A stretch of DNA of 64,000 nucleotides from Allobosea sp. ASV33 (GTDB lineage Bacteria; Pseudomonadota; Alphaproteobacteria; Rhizobiales; Beijerinckiaceae), in the NCBI RefSeq assembly GCF_016428755.1, contig NZ_JAELTI010000005.1, positions 1-64,000 on the forward strand, given 5' to 3'. The notes below the pieces were generated by a model. The model did not search any database. It worked only from the letters and a program-made list of their open reading frames with translations, and was not told the origin of the DNA. The position numbers and the translations under genes are program-made. The number at the start of each line of letters is the position of its first letter. Positions within the stretch are counted from its first letter, which is position 1. Shown in pieces: positions 57,388 to 64,000 of the stretch.

Positions 57388-58301
57388 GACAGCACCCGCG
57401 CGAAACAGTCGATGAGTTCGGCATTCACCCGCGCGTTGACGGCAAGATCGTCGGCCGACGGGTGCAATCGCGGCGGGTGGTCGAAATAGGCGAGCGTCGC
57501 CCGGAACGGATCGGCGAAGCGCGGCTCGGACCAGTCGCCGCAGACATCGACGCCCGCGATCCGGCGCTCGCCGGCGAGGCGCTCGATCGCCGCGATCAGA
57601 TGGTCCAGCGGCAGGCTACCCTGGTCCCAGTTGGTCAGGGCGTCGGTGCGGCCGAGCACGTCCTTGTCGATGGTCAGCCAGACGGCGCGGGTCGGAATCG
57701 CCTCTACAAGCTCGTCGAGGAAATCGACCCAGTTCTCATCAGCCAGGTTGCGCCAGTGGAGATGGTTGCCCTCCTGCCGGTAGCAGCGCGTGCGGCCGTA
57801 GCGCCCCCAGACCCGCGACGGCGGGTGCCGCCAGGGATAGAGCACGATGCGCCCGTCGCGGACCGCATCGAGATTGGCGAACTGCAATTCGGGCCGGACC
57901 AGATCGTCGCTGCAGGGGCCGATCGTCACGATCTTGCGGACATGCGGCAATTCCAGCGCCCGGTTGACCCAGGCACCGCAATTGACCGTCGCGGGGAAAC
58001 GCACCCAGTCGGGATGATTGTCGAAATGCACGATCGTCAAAGGCTCATCCAGTGCCGCCACGAGACCCGCTGTCAGGTGATGGAAATCACCCGAACCGTA
58101 GAAGGTCACCGTGGTCTTGCCGCCGGCTGCGGATTGCAGCCGGGAGGCGAGGTCTTGCAGCGCCGACCGGCTGGCCACGATGCGAAGGCGGCCAGCCAGG
58201 TCGGCGGCATCGATGCGGGTTGCGGTGCCCGCATCGATACGGTGGCGCAGCGGCTCTTGTGCCGCCAGGCTTCCGTCGAGATCGATCACGCGCAGCCGCA
58301 A
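57384..58301 (-). CDS. Arginase/ureohydrolase-like protein
   Basis: About 305 residues. Metal-site-like motifs of the ureohydrolase fold are visible: GSGDFHH (69-75), VHFDNHPDW (91-99), WLTIDKDVL and GVDVCGD near the end. True arginases read GGDHS, DAHxD and SIDIDxxDP, so the metal ligands are similar but not the same. A UPF0489-like role is possible. No ATG exists at the expected place; TTG at 58301 has GAGG just upstream, and GTG at 58289 is an alternative. Confidence 0.72.
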   Translation of the reverse strand: MRLRVIDLDGSLAAQEPLRHRIDAGTATRIDAADLAGRLRIVASRSALQDLASRLQSAAGGKTTVTFYGSGDFHHLTAGLVAALDEPLTIVHFDNHPDWVRFPATVNCGAWVNRALELPHVRKIVTIGPCSDDLVRPELQFANLDAVRDGRIVLYPWRHPPSRVWGRYGRTRCYRQEGNHLHWRNLADENWVDFLDELVEAIPTRAVWLTIDKDVLGRTDALTNWDQGSLPLDHLIAAIERLAGERRIAGVDVCGDWSEPRFADPFRATLAYFDHPPRLHPSADDLAVNARVNAELIDCFARVLS

Positions 58302-58318
58302 CGTCGCCTCGGCCTGGA

Positions 58319-59761
58319 TCAGGCGGTCGCGACGCGGGCGAAGAGCTGGTCGAGCAGCGCGATCGCGAGGTCGATCTCGGCGTAGCTCATGGTCAGAGCC
58401 GGCGCGAGGGTGATGACGTTCTTGTAGTAGCCGCCGATATCGAGGACGAGCCCGTAGCGCTTGCCGGCGACTTCGAGATCGGCCTTCATGCCTTCGTCGC
58501 ACATCAGGTCGACGAGGCGCTTCGACGGCGTGTAGCTGTCATGCGGCTCGCAGATCTCGATGCGGAGCGCCATGCCGAGGCCATCGACCTCGCCGACGAT
58601 CTTGTGGCGGCGCTTGAGCTCCTCAAGGCCGGCAAGGAAGTGCTTGCCCTTGGCCATGACCATGGTCTCGTAGTCCTCCTCCTCCATCATCTTCATCGCC
58701 TCGAGCGCGACGGCGGTACCGAGCGGGTTGGCGTTGAAGGTCGAGTGGGTGGAGCCGGGCGGGAAGACGGTCGGGTTGATCAGCTCTTCCTTGGCCCAGA
58801 TGCCGGAGAGCGGGTTGAGCCCGTTGGTCACGGCCTTGCCGAAGACGATCACGTCCGGCTGCACGCCGAAATGCTCGATCGACCAGAGCTTTCCGGTCCG
58901 GTAGAAGCCCATCTGGATCTCGTCGACGACCAGCAGGATGCCATGGTCGTCGAGGACCTTCTTCAGGCCGGTGAAGAAATTCGGCGGCGGGATGACGTAG
59001 CCGCCCGTGCCCTGCAAGGGCTCGACATAGAAGGCGGCGTATTCGGCCTGGCGGGTCTTGGGATCCCAGACGCCGTTATATTCGCTCTCGAACAGGCGGG
59101 CGAACTGCGCGACGCAGTGCTCGCCATACTCTTCCTTGCTCATGCCCTTCGGGCCGCGGAAGTGATAGGGGAACGGGATGAAATGCGCTCGCTCGCCGAA
59201 ATGGCCGAAGCGGCGGCGATAGCGATAGGACGAGGTGATCGCGGAGGCGCCGAGCGTGCGGCCGTGATAGCCGCCCTCGAAGGCGAACATCAGGCTTTTG
59301 CCGTTGCAGGCATTGCGCACGAGCTTAAGCGAATCTTCGACCGCCTGAGCGCCGCCGACATTGAAATGGACCCGGCCCTTGGCGCCGAACTTGCGCTGGG
59401 CGTCCTTGGCGATCATCGCCGCGAGCTCGATCTTCTCGCGGTGGAGATACTGGCTGGCGACCTGCGGCAGCGTGTCGATCTGGCGCTTCAGCGCATTGTT
59501 GAGGCGCGGATTGGCGTAGCCGAAATTGACCGCCGAATACCACATCTGCAGGTCGAGGAAGCGGTTGCCCGCCGCGTCGAGCATGAAGGAGCCCTCGCAG
59601 CCCGAGAAGATCTTCGGGAACTGCGTGTAGTGGACCGTGTCGCCATGCGAGCAGTACTCGGCCTCGAGCGCGAGCAGGCGCGCCTCTTCGGCCGCAAGGC
59701 CGGCGAGGTTCACCGAGGCAGCAGCGGCCAAGCGGTCCTGCTGAAGAACGCCGTCATCCAT
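58319..59761 (-). CDS. Class III PLP-dependent aminotransferase
   Basis: A 480-residue aminotransferase of the class III (omega/ornithine) fold type I group. The PLP lysine is K309 in VFGKAVTNG, the pyridine-binding aspartate D280 in VVDEIQMG, and FEGGYHGRTLGASAI is the cofactor phosphate loop. It moves an amino group between an amine or diamine and a keto acid. It overlaps the HAD gene by 8 bases. Substrate class cannot be read; 2,4-diaminobutyrate or a similar omega-amine is possible. Confidence 0.9.
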   Translation of the reverse strand: MDDGVLQQDRLAAAASVNLAGLAAEEARLLALEAEYCSHGDTVHYTQFPKIFSGCEGSFMLDAAGNRFLDLQMWYSAVNFGYANPRLNNALKRQIDTLPQVASQYLHREKIELAAMIAKDAQRKFGAKGRVHFNVGGAQAVEDSLKLVRNACNGKSLMFAFEGGYHGRTLGASAITSSYRYRRRFGHFGERAHFIPFPYHFRGPKGMSKEEYGEHCVAQFARLFESEYNGVWDPKTRQAEYAAFYVEPLQGTGGYVIPPPNFFTGLKKVLDDHGILLVVDEIQMGFYRTGKLWSIEHFGVQPDVIVFGKAVTNGLNPLSGIWAKEELINPTVFPPGSTHSTFNANPLGTAVALEAMKMMEEEDYETMVMAKGKHFLAGLEELKRRHKIVGEVDGLGMALRIEICEPHDSYTPSKRLVDLMCDEGMKADLEVAGKRYGLVLDIGGYYKNVITLAPALTMSYAEIDLAIALLDQLFARVATA

Positions 59762-60446
59762 CGATCTTGTCCTTGAGGTGGAGGCCCGCCACGGCCGGGA
59801 CGACGCCCGTCAGCATCTCTTCGAGGAGACGCGCCGCATCGGCGAGCTGGGAGAAGGCGTGGTGCTCCACGCCCGCCTGGACGCAATGCGCAACCAGGCC
59901 GTTCTTGGCGAAGACGAGATCGGCCCGCTCCGCGATGCAGAAATCCGAGCGGCCGTCGCCGACCAGGATGGTGGCGGGCCGGCCGAGGCTGCGCGCAACG
60001 CCGCATTTGCAGGTGCCGCTGGCACAACTGCCGTCACGGGCCGCATGCGGCGAGGTCAGGCGCCAGCGATCCCCGCCGATCGGCTCGATATGATTGGCGA
60101 TGACCGGAAGCTCGGTGAGGCCGGCGCGACGCAACAAGGTGCGGATCGTGCGGTCGAGACCATCCGAGACCACCGTGACCGGAACGCCATGGCGCATGCA
60201 GGTCCGGACGAAGGCGACGAAGCCCCAATCGATCTCGAAGCTTTCGACGAAGGTGTCGAGCACGTCGGGCGAGACATGCAGCAGCGCGATCTGGCGCTCC
60301 ATGCATTCGCGCGAACCGATCCGGCCCGCGACCCAGTCTTCCTCGATCGCCTCCCAGCCCGGCTCCGCGAAACGCGCGAGAATCCGATCGGTCGTGTCCG
60401 CCAGAGAGATCGTGCCGTCAAAATCGACAATCGCCTGCCACTGCAT
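59754..60446 (-). CDS. HAD-superfamily phosphatase (MtnX/SerB-like)
   Basis: About 230 residues from the ATG at 60446, which puts the catalytic DFDGT (nucleophile D8, acid D10) where the family has it. Motif II is VVSDGLD, and motif III/IV is LVGDGRSDFCIAERADLVFAK. The segment SCASGTCKCG suggests a cysteine-rich insert. It is in the SerB/MtnX group that removes phosphate from small phosphomonoesters. A TTG at 60500 or GTG at 60470 are alternative starts. First gene of the overlapped operon. Confidence 0.85.
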   Translation of the reverse strand: MQWQAIVDFDGTISLADTTDRILARFAEPGWEAIEEDWVAGRIGSRECMERQIALLHVSPDVLDTFVESFEIDWGFVAFVRTCMRHGVPVTVVSDGLDRTIRTLLRRAGLTELPVIANHIEPIGGDRWRLTSPHAARDGSCASGTCKCGVARSLGRPATILVGDGRSDFCIAERADLVFAKNGLVAHCVQAGVEHHAFSQLADAARLLEEMLTGVVPAVAGLHLKDKIDG

Positions 60447-60627
60447 CTGCGTCGAAAGCCTCGCCTTTTTCACGAGCACCTTCGGCAAGCCCTGTGCCAA
60501 GCGCCAAGATATTGATTTATATGAGATTACTTAACTTCAAACGAATTTCGGAACACCCGATTTTGCAGGCCACTCCAAATTTTGTAGCAACCAACGGGGC
60601 AAGCTGATGCCGCGGACCCGTAGCCCT

Positions 60628-61986
60628 CTAGGAGCAGGCAACTTCCAGACGCACATGCGTCATGCCGTTCTCGCGCGACACCGTCAGACCCCCGCCATGA
60701 GCTTCGGCAACCTCCGTCGCGATCGAGAGGCCGAGCCCGGAACCGGTGGAGTCAGCCCCCTTGGCAAAGGGGCGCGCCAGTTCCGTGAGCGGAGCGGCGA
60801 ACCCTTCCCCATCATCGGCCACCTCGATCCAGGCGCGCCCGGGCCCTTCGCCCACCGCCACGACGAGCCGGCTGCGGGCGCCGTGCTTCAGTGCGTTGTC
60901 GATGAGATTCCCCAGGGCCTCGCGCAAGCTCACCGCATCGCCGTTCACCACCGGCGAGCCCTCCGCAGGCTCGAAAGCAATGTCGACCTCGCGTGAGAGC
61001 GAGAGCGGAACAGCCTTGGCCAGCACGGCCTTGGCCAGTTCGTTGAGGTCGACCGGCGCCGTTGCGGCCGCATCCTTGCGGTGGATCACCATCGCATGGT
61101 CGAGCAATTGCCCCGTGAGCCGCCCGAGCTCCGCCGTGCGCTCATGGATGCGCTTGACGGTATCGGCCTTGCGCCGCGAGGGGGGCGTGCCGATCAGAAT
61201 CTCGACCTGGGCATCGAGCGCGGCCAATGGCGTGCGGATCTGGTGCGCGGCGTCGGCGATGAAGCGCTGCATGACCGCCATCCGCTCGGACAGGCGGCGC
61301 ATGAAGTCGTCGATCGCCTCGACGAGGTTGCGGATTTCCAGCGGCGGTTCGGCTGCGATCGGGCGCAGGTCGTCGGGGCGCCGGCTGGCGATCTCGCGCT
61401 CGATGCGGGTCAGCGGCTTCAGCGCCAGCGTCACCGCATAGGCGGCCGCCAGCAGCGCCAGCACGCTCATCACGGCGATGACGCCGAGCGCCTTGAGCGT
61501 CAGGTCGCGCGCCAGCGCGCGCCGGGCCTCGGTGGTCTGCGCCACGACGATCGTCGACCAGTTATTGGTTCCGGGCATGTCGATCTGCCGTGCGAGCGTC
61601 GCGATCCGCACCGGCTGGCCCTGATAGGTACCGTCTTCGATAACGACGCCGGCGCGGGTCTCCACCGGATCGGCGTCCGATACGAGATCCTCGTAGCCGG
61701 CGACGACGATCCCGCGCGGATCGACCACCTTGTAGAAGACGAGATCGTAGTCGGCGAGCGTCGCAATCGTGGAAACCGGCGGTTCGACCGTGACGACGCC
61801 GCCCTGGACATAGACGTTCTCGGCGATCTGCACCGCGCCGCCACGGAGTAAACGGTCATAGGCCTGCTGGGCCGCGAGCGAGGACGATTGCCAGGCGGCA
61901 GCACCCAGCACGACCGCGCCCGCAGCCAGCACCACTGCCAGCACGGCGATGATGCGGAAGCGCAGCGACAGGCGCAGCTCAGACAA
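60628..61986 (-). CDS. Sensor histidine kinase, TctE-like
   Basis: A 452-residue kinase starting at a TTG that overlaps the regulator stop. It has TM1 (about 14-33), a periplasmic domain of about 120 residues, TM2 (about 170-190), HAMP, HisKA with the histidine in DAAHQIRTPLAAL, and an HATPase with N box NLIDNALKHG and GSGLGLSIA. Together with the OmpR regulator it resembles TctDE, which controls tricarboxylate uptake. The signal and targets are unknown. Confidence 0.9.
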   Translation of the reverse strand: MSELRLSLRFRIIAVLAVVLAAGAVVLGAAAWQSSSLAAQQAYDRLLRGGAVQIAENVYVQGGVVTVEPPVSTIATLADYDLVFYKVVDPRGIVVAGYEDLVSDADPVETRAGVVIEDGTYQGQPVRIATLARQIDMPGTNNWSTIVVAQTTEARRALARDLTLKALGVIAVMSVLALLAAAYAVTLALKPLTRIEREIASRRPDDLRPIAAEPPLEIRNLVEAIDDFMRRLSERMAVMQRFIADAAHQIRTPLAALDAQVEILIGTPPSRRKADTVKRIHERTAELGRLTGQLLDHAMVIHRKDAAATAPVDLNELAKAVLAKAVPLSLSREVDIAFEPAEGSPVVNGDAVSLREALGNLIDNALKHGARSRLVVAVGEGPGRAWIEVADDGEGFAAPLTELARPFAKGADSTGSGLGLSIATEVAEAHGGGLTVSRENGMTHVRLEVACS

Positions 61987-62653
61987 CCGCAAGCTGATAC
62001 CCCAATCCGCGCAGGGTCCTGATCTCGACCGAGGCATCCGCCAGCTTGCGGCGCAGGCGCGCGACGAACTGCTCGACCGCGTTGGGGCTCGCTTCCTGGT
62101 CGAAATTGAAGAGCTGCTCGACCAGCTCCTCCTTGGGCACGATCCGGTCGGGACGGGCGGCGAGGATTTCGAGGACGGTCAGTTCGCGCCGCGTCAGGTT
62201 GAGCGGCCGGTCATTGACGCTCGCGACGCGCCCGGCCCTATCGATGACGAGCGGCCCGACGCGGAGGAGGTTGTCGGATTGGCCCGCACTGCGCCGCAGC
62301 AGGGCGCGCGCACGGGCTTCAAGCTCGCCATAGTCGAAGGGCTTGACCAGGTAGTCGTCGGCGCCGAGATCGAGCGCGCCGATCCGCTCGTCCACCGCCG
62401 AGCGCGCCGTCAGCACCAGCACCGGCGTCTTCAGGCGCCGCGCCCGCATCTGGCGGAGCACCGCCAGACCGTCCTGGCCGGGCAGGCTGAGATCGAGCAC
62501 GACGAGGTCATAGGCCTGCACATGCAGCAGCTCGGCTGCCGTGATGCCGTCCTGCTCCCAGTCGACGGCGTGGCCGATCTTCTCCAGCCGCATTATCACG
62601 GCCTCGGCGATATCGGCGGTGTCCTCGACGACCAGTACGCGCAAGCGGATCAA
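61979..62653 (-). CDS. OmpR-family response regulator, TctD-like
   Basis: A 224-residue regulator. Receiver phospho-acceptor D54 is in VVLDLSLPG, and the switch lysine is in YLVKPF. The C-terminal OmpR winged helix has LTRREL and GLGYQL. It starts at the ATG at 62653, and its promoter lies in the divergent gap with the ABC importer that starts at 62771, which it may regulate. Confidence 0.93.
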   Translation of the reverse strand: MIRLRVLVVEDTADIAEAVIMRLEKIGHAVDWEQDGITAAELLHVQAYDLVVLDLSLPGQDGLAVLRQMRARRLKTPVLVLTARSAVDERIGALDLGADDYLVKPFDYGELEARARALLRRSAGQSDNLLRVGPLVIDRAGRVASVNDRPLNLTRRELTVLEILAARPDRIVPKEELVEQLFNFDQEASPNAVEQFVARLRRKLADASVEIRTLRGLGYQLAVV

Positions 62654-62770
62654 CCCTTTCTCTCATTCCGGCTCCCCAAAGGCAGCCAGTCAGGTTCACG
62701 TCAGCTTGGCAGGCTATCCCATCTCTCAAGCGCCCATAAGTGCGCAAGGAAACGAAACAAGGGAGGGTTC

Positions 62771-63550
62771 ATGCTGGCCCCGTTCGACGCTGCAACTGCG
62801 ACTCCGCTCCTTTCGGTGAAGGGCGTGACGCTGCAATACAAGACGCCCGACGTGGTGGTGACCGCAACGCGGCGCGTCTCCTTCGACGTCTATCCGTCCG
62901 ACCGCTTCGTCCTGCTCGGTCCCTCTGGCTGCGGCAAGTCGACCCTGCTCAAGGCGATCGGCGGCTATCTCACGCCGGTCGAGGGCGAGATCAGCCTGAA
63001 GAGCCGGAAGGTCTCCGGCCCCGGCCCGGACCGGATGATGGTGTTCCAGGAATTCGACCAGCTCCTGCCCTGGAAGACGGTGCGCGAGAACGTGGTCTTC
63101 GCGCTGACGGCCTCGGGCCGCGCCACGCAGGCCGAAGCCGAGGAGCGCGCGCGCTCCTATATCGACAAGGTCGGGCTGACCAAGTTCATCGACAGCTATC
63201 CGCATATGCTCTCCGGCGGCATGAAGCAGCGCGTCGCGATTGCCCGCGGCATGGCGATGGAGCCCGATGTCCTGCTGATGGACGAGCCCTTCGCCGCGCT
63301 CGACGCCCTCACCCGCCGCAAGATGCAGGATGAACTGCTGCGGCTCTGGGACGACACGAAGTTCACCGTGCTCTTCGTCACCCACTCGATCGAGGAGGCG
63401 ATCAGGATCGGCACCCGCATCCTGCTGCTCTCGCCGCATCCGGGCGAGGTCAAGGCGGAGCTCAATAGCGTACCGGTCGAGGAGATGGGCACCGGCAAGC
63501 AGGCCGCGCTCGAAACCCGCATCAACGACATGCTGTTCGCGCATCATTGA
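62771..63550 (+). CDS. ABC transporter ATPase, NitT/TauT type (nitrate/sulfonate/taurine)
   Basis: A 259-residue ATPase. Walker A GPSGCGKST is at 50-58, the Q-loop FQEFDQLLPW at 92-101, signature LSGGM at 147-151, Walker B LLMDEPF at 168-174, and VTHSIEEA follows, all typical of SsuB/TauB/NitD. GGGAGG precedes the ATG by six bases. The substrate is not visible; it may be a sulfonate, nitrate or an organic nitrogen compound. Confidence 0.92.
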   Translation: MLAPFDAATATPLLSVKGVTLQYKTPDVVVTATRRVSFDVYPSDRFVLLGPSGCGKSTLLKAIGGYLTPVEGEISLKSRKVSGPGPDRMMVFQEFDQLLPWKTVRENVVFALTASGRATQAEAEERARSYIDKVGLTKFIDSYPHMLSGGMKQRVAIARGMAMEPDVLLMDEPFAALDALTRRKMQDELLRLWDDTKFTVLFVTHSIEEAIRIGTRILLLSPHPGEVKAELNSVPVEEMGTGKQAALETRINDMLFAHH

Positions 63551-63566
63551 ACCGGAGGAGACCGAC

Positions 63567-64000
63567 ATGACCGACCTCGTCAGCTTCCGTCCGGAAATCA
63601 TCCGCGACGTCAATTCCAGCGACGCCCCCGTCGTCGCCAAGACCATCGGCTGGGCCGAGCGGATCTACCGCATCGGCTTCGTCCGCAAGGGCCTGATCCT
63701 CGCCGTGCTCGCCCTCGCCTGGGAAGCCTATGGCCGATGGCTCGGCAATCCCCTGCTGTTTCCCACATTCGGCCAGACGGTCCAGGCCTTCGTCGAGAAC
63801 ATCGCCAACGGCGTCATCCCGGCGCGCATGCTGGTCTCGCTGCAGACCCTCGTCATCGGCTACGGCATCGGCATCGTGCTCGCCGCGCTGCTGACGACGC
63901 TGGCGATCGGCTCGCGCATCGGCGCGGACCTCCTGGAAACGCTGACCTCGATGTTCAACCCGCTGCCGGCGATCGCGCTCCTGCCGCTGGCGCTGATCTG
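63567..64000 (+). CDS. ABC transporter permease, NitT/TauT type, 5' part (cut by window end)
   Basis: The first 144 codons of a permease. The start ATG at 63567 has CCGGAGGAG upstream, 16 bases after the ATPase stop. A basic N terminus is followed by a helix (GLILAVLALAWEAYG), FPTFGQTVQAFVENI, and the LVSLQTLVIGYGIGIVLA helix that is typical of SsuC/TauC. The end, including the EAA loop, is outside the window. Confidence 0.9.
   Translation, partial: MTDLVSFRPEIIRDVNSSDAPVVAKTIGWAERIYRIGFVRKGLILAVLALAWEAYGRWLGNPLLFPTFGQTVQAFVENIANGVIPARMLVSLQTLVIGYGIGIVLAALLTTLAIGSRIGADLLETLTSMFNPLPAIALLPLALI

Overview
The window is GC-rich, densely coded DNA of an alphaproteobacterial chromosome. Gene content and order suggest the Hyphomicrobiales, something like Bosea or a relative: a urt-ure urea operon behind a sigma-54 promoter, many ABC importers with Tat-exported binding proteins, and dispersed palindromic repeats in gene gaps. 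The genus is inference. I saw no rRNA, tRNA, CRISPR array, transposase or phage gene.

Layout. 1-6465 (+): end of a TetR-like regulator, then a complete branched-chain-amino-acid-type ABC importer (two ATPases, binding protein, two permeases), a GAF protein and a metal-dependent amidohydrolase, closed by two hairpins. 6570-12637 (+): a MoxR/DUF58 operon (DUF4129, DUF4350, MoxR, DUF58, SpoIIM-like, RDD). 12663-13848: a small membrane protein and the 3' remnant of an ABC ATPase. 13993-31745: a catabolic island that looks dedicated to Amadori (fructosamine-type) compounds. It holds a FrlB-like deglycase, a FrlD-like kinase, hydantoinase/oxoprolinase A and B, a GntR/HutC regulator, two FAD amine-oxidase-like enzymes, RidA, an SDR, two family-5 binding proteins and a dipeptide-type ABC importer. 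Near-identical palindromes (TGGTATAYACCA) lie in both control regions. 31854-43343 (-): ureG,F,E,C,B, a HupE/UreJ-type nickel permease, ureA, ureD and urtE,D,C,B,A, read as one unit from urtA, whose upstream region has an exact TGGCAC-N5-TTGC element. 43707-48123 (-): amidase, LysR regulator, DUF2848 hydrolase, MFS transporter. 48584-50047 (+): succinate-semialdehyde-type dehydrogenase. 50123-54106 (-): histidine kinase, sigma-54-dependent response regulator and an OmpV/MipA outer-membrane protein. 54138-60446 (-): a tightly overlapped operon of two small DMT/SMR exporters, a FemAB/GNAT-like acyltransferase, an alpha/beta hydrolase, an arginase-like protein, a class III aminotransferase and a HAD phosphatase, which looks like an uncharacterised biosynthesis-and-export pathway. 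60628-62653 (-): TctE/TctD-like two-component system. 62771-64000 (+): start of a NitT/TauT-type ABC importer.

How it works together. Most of the window concerns getting nitrogen and carbon from organic nitrogen compounds. The strongest candidates for undescribed biology are the Amadori/hydantoinase island with its shared operator, and the coupled operon at 54604-60446. Five copies of one palindromic repeat sit only in gene gaps; two of them lie directly after binding-protein genes inside ABC operons.
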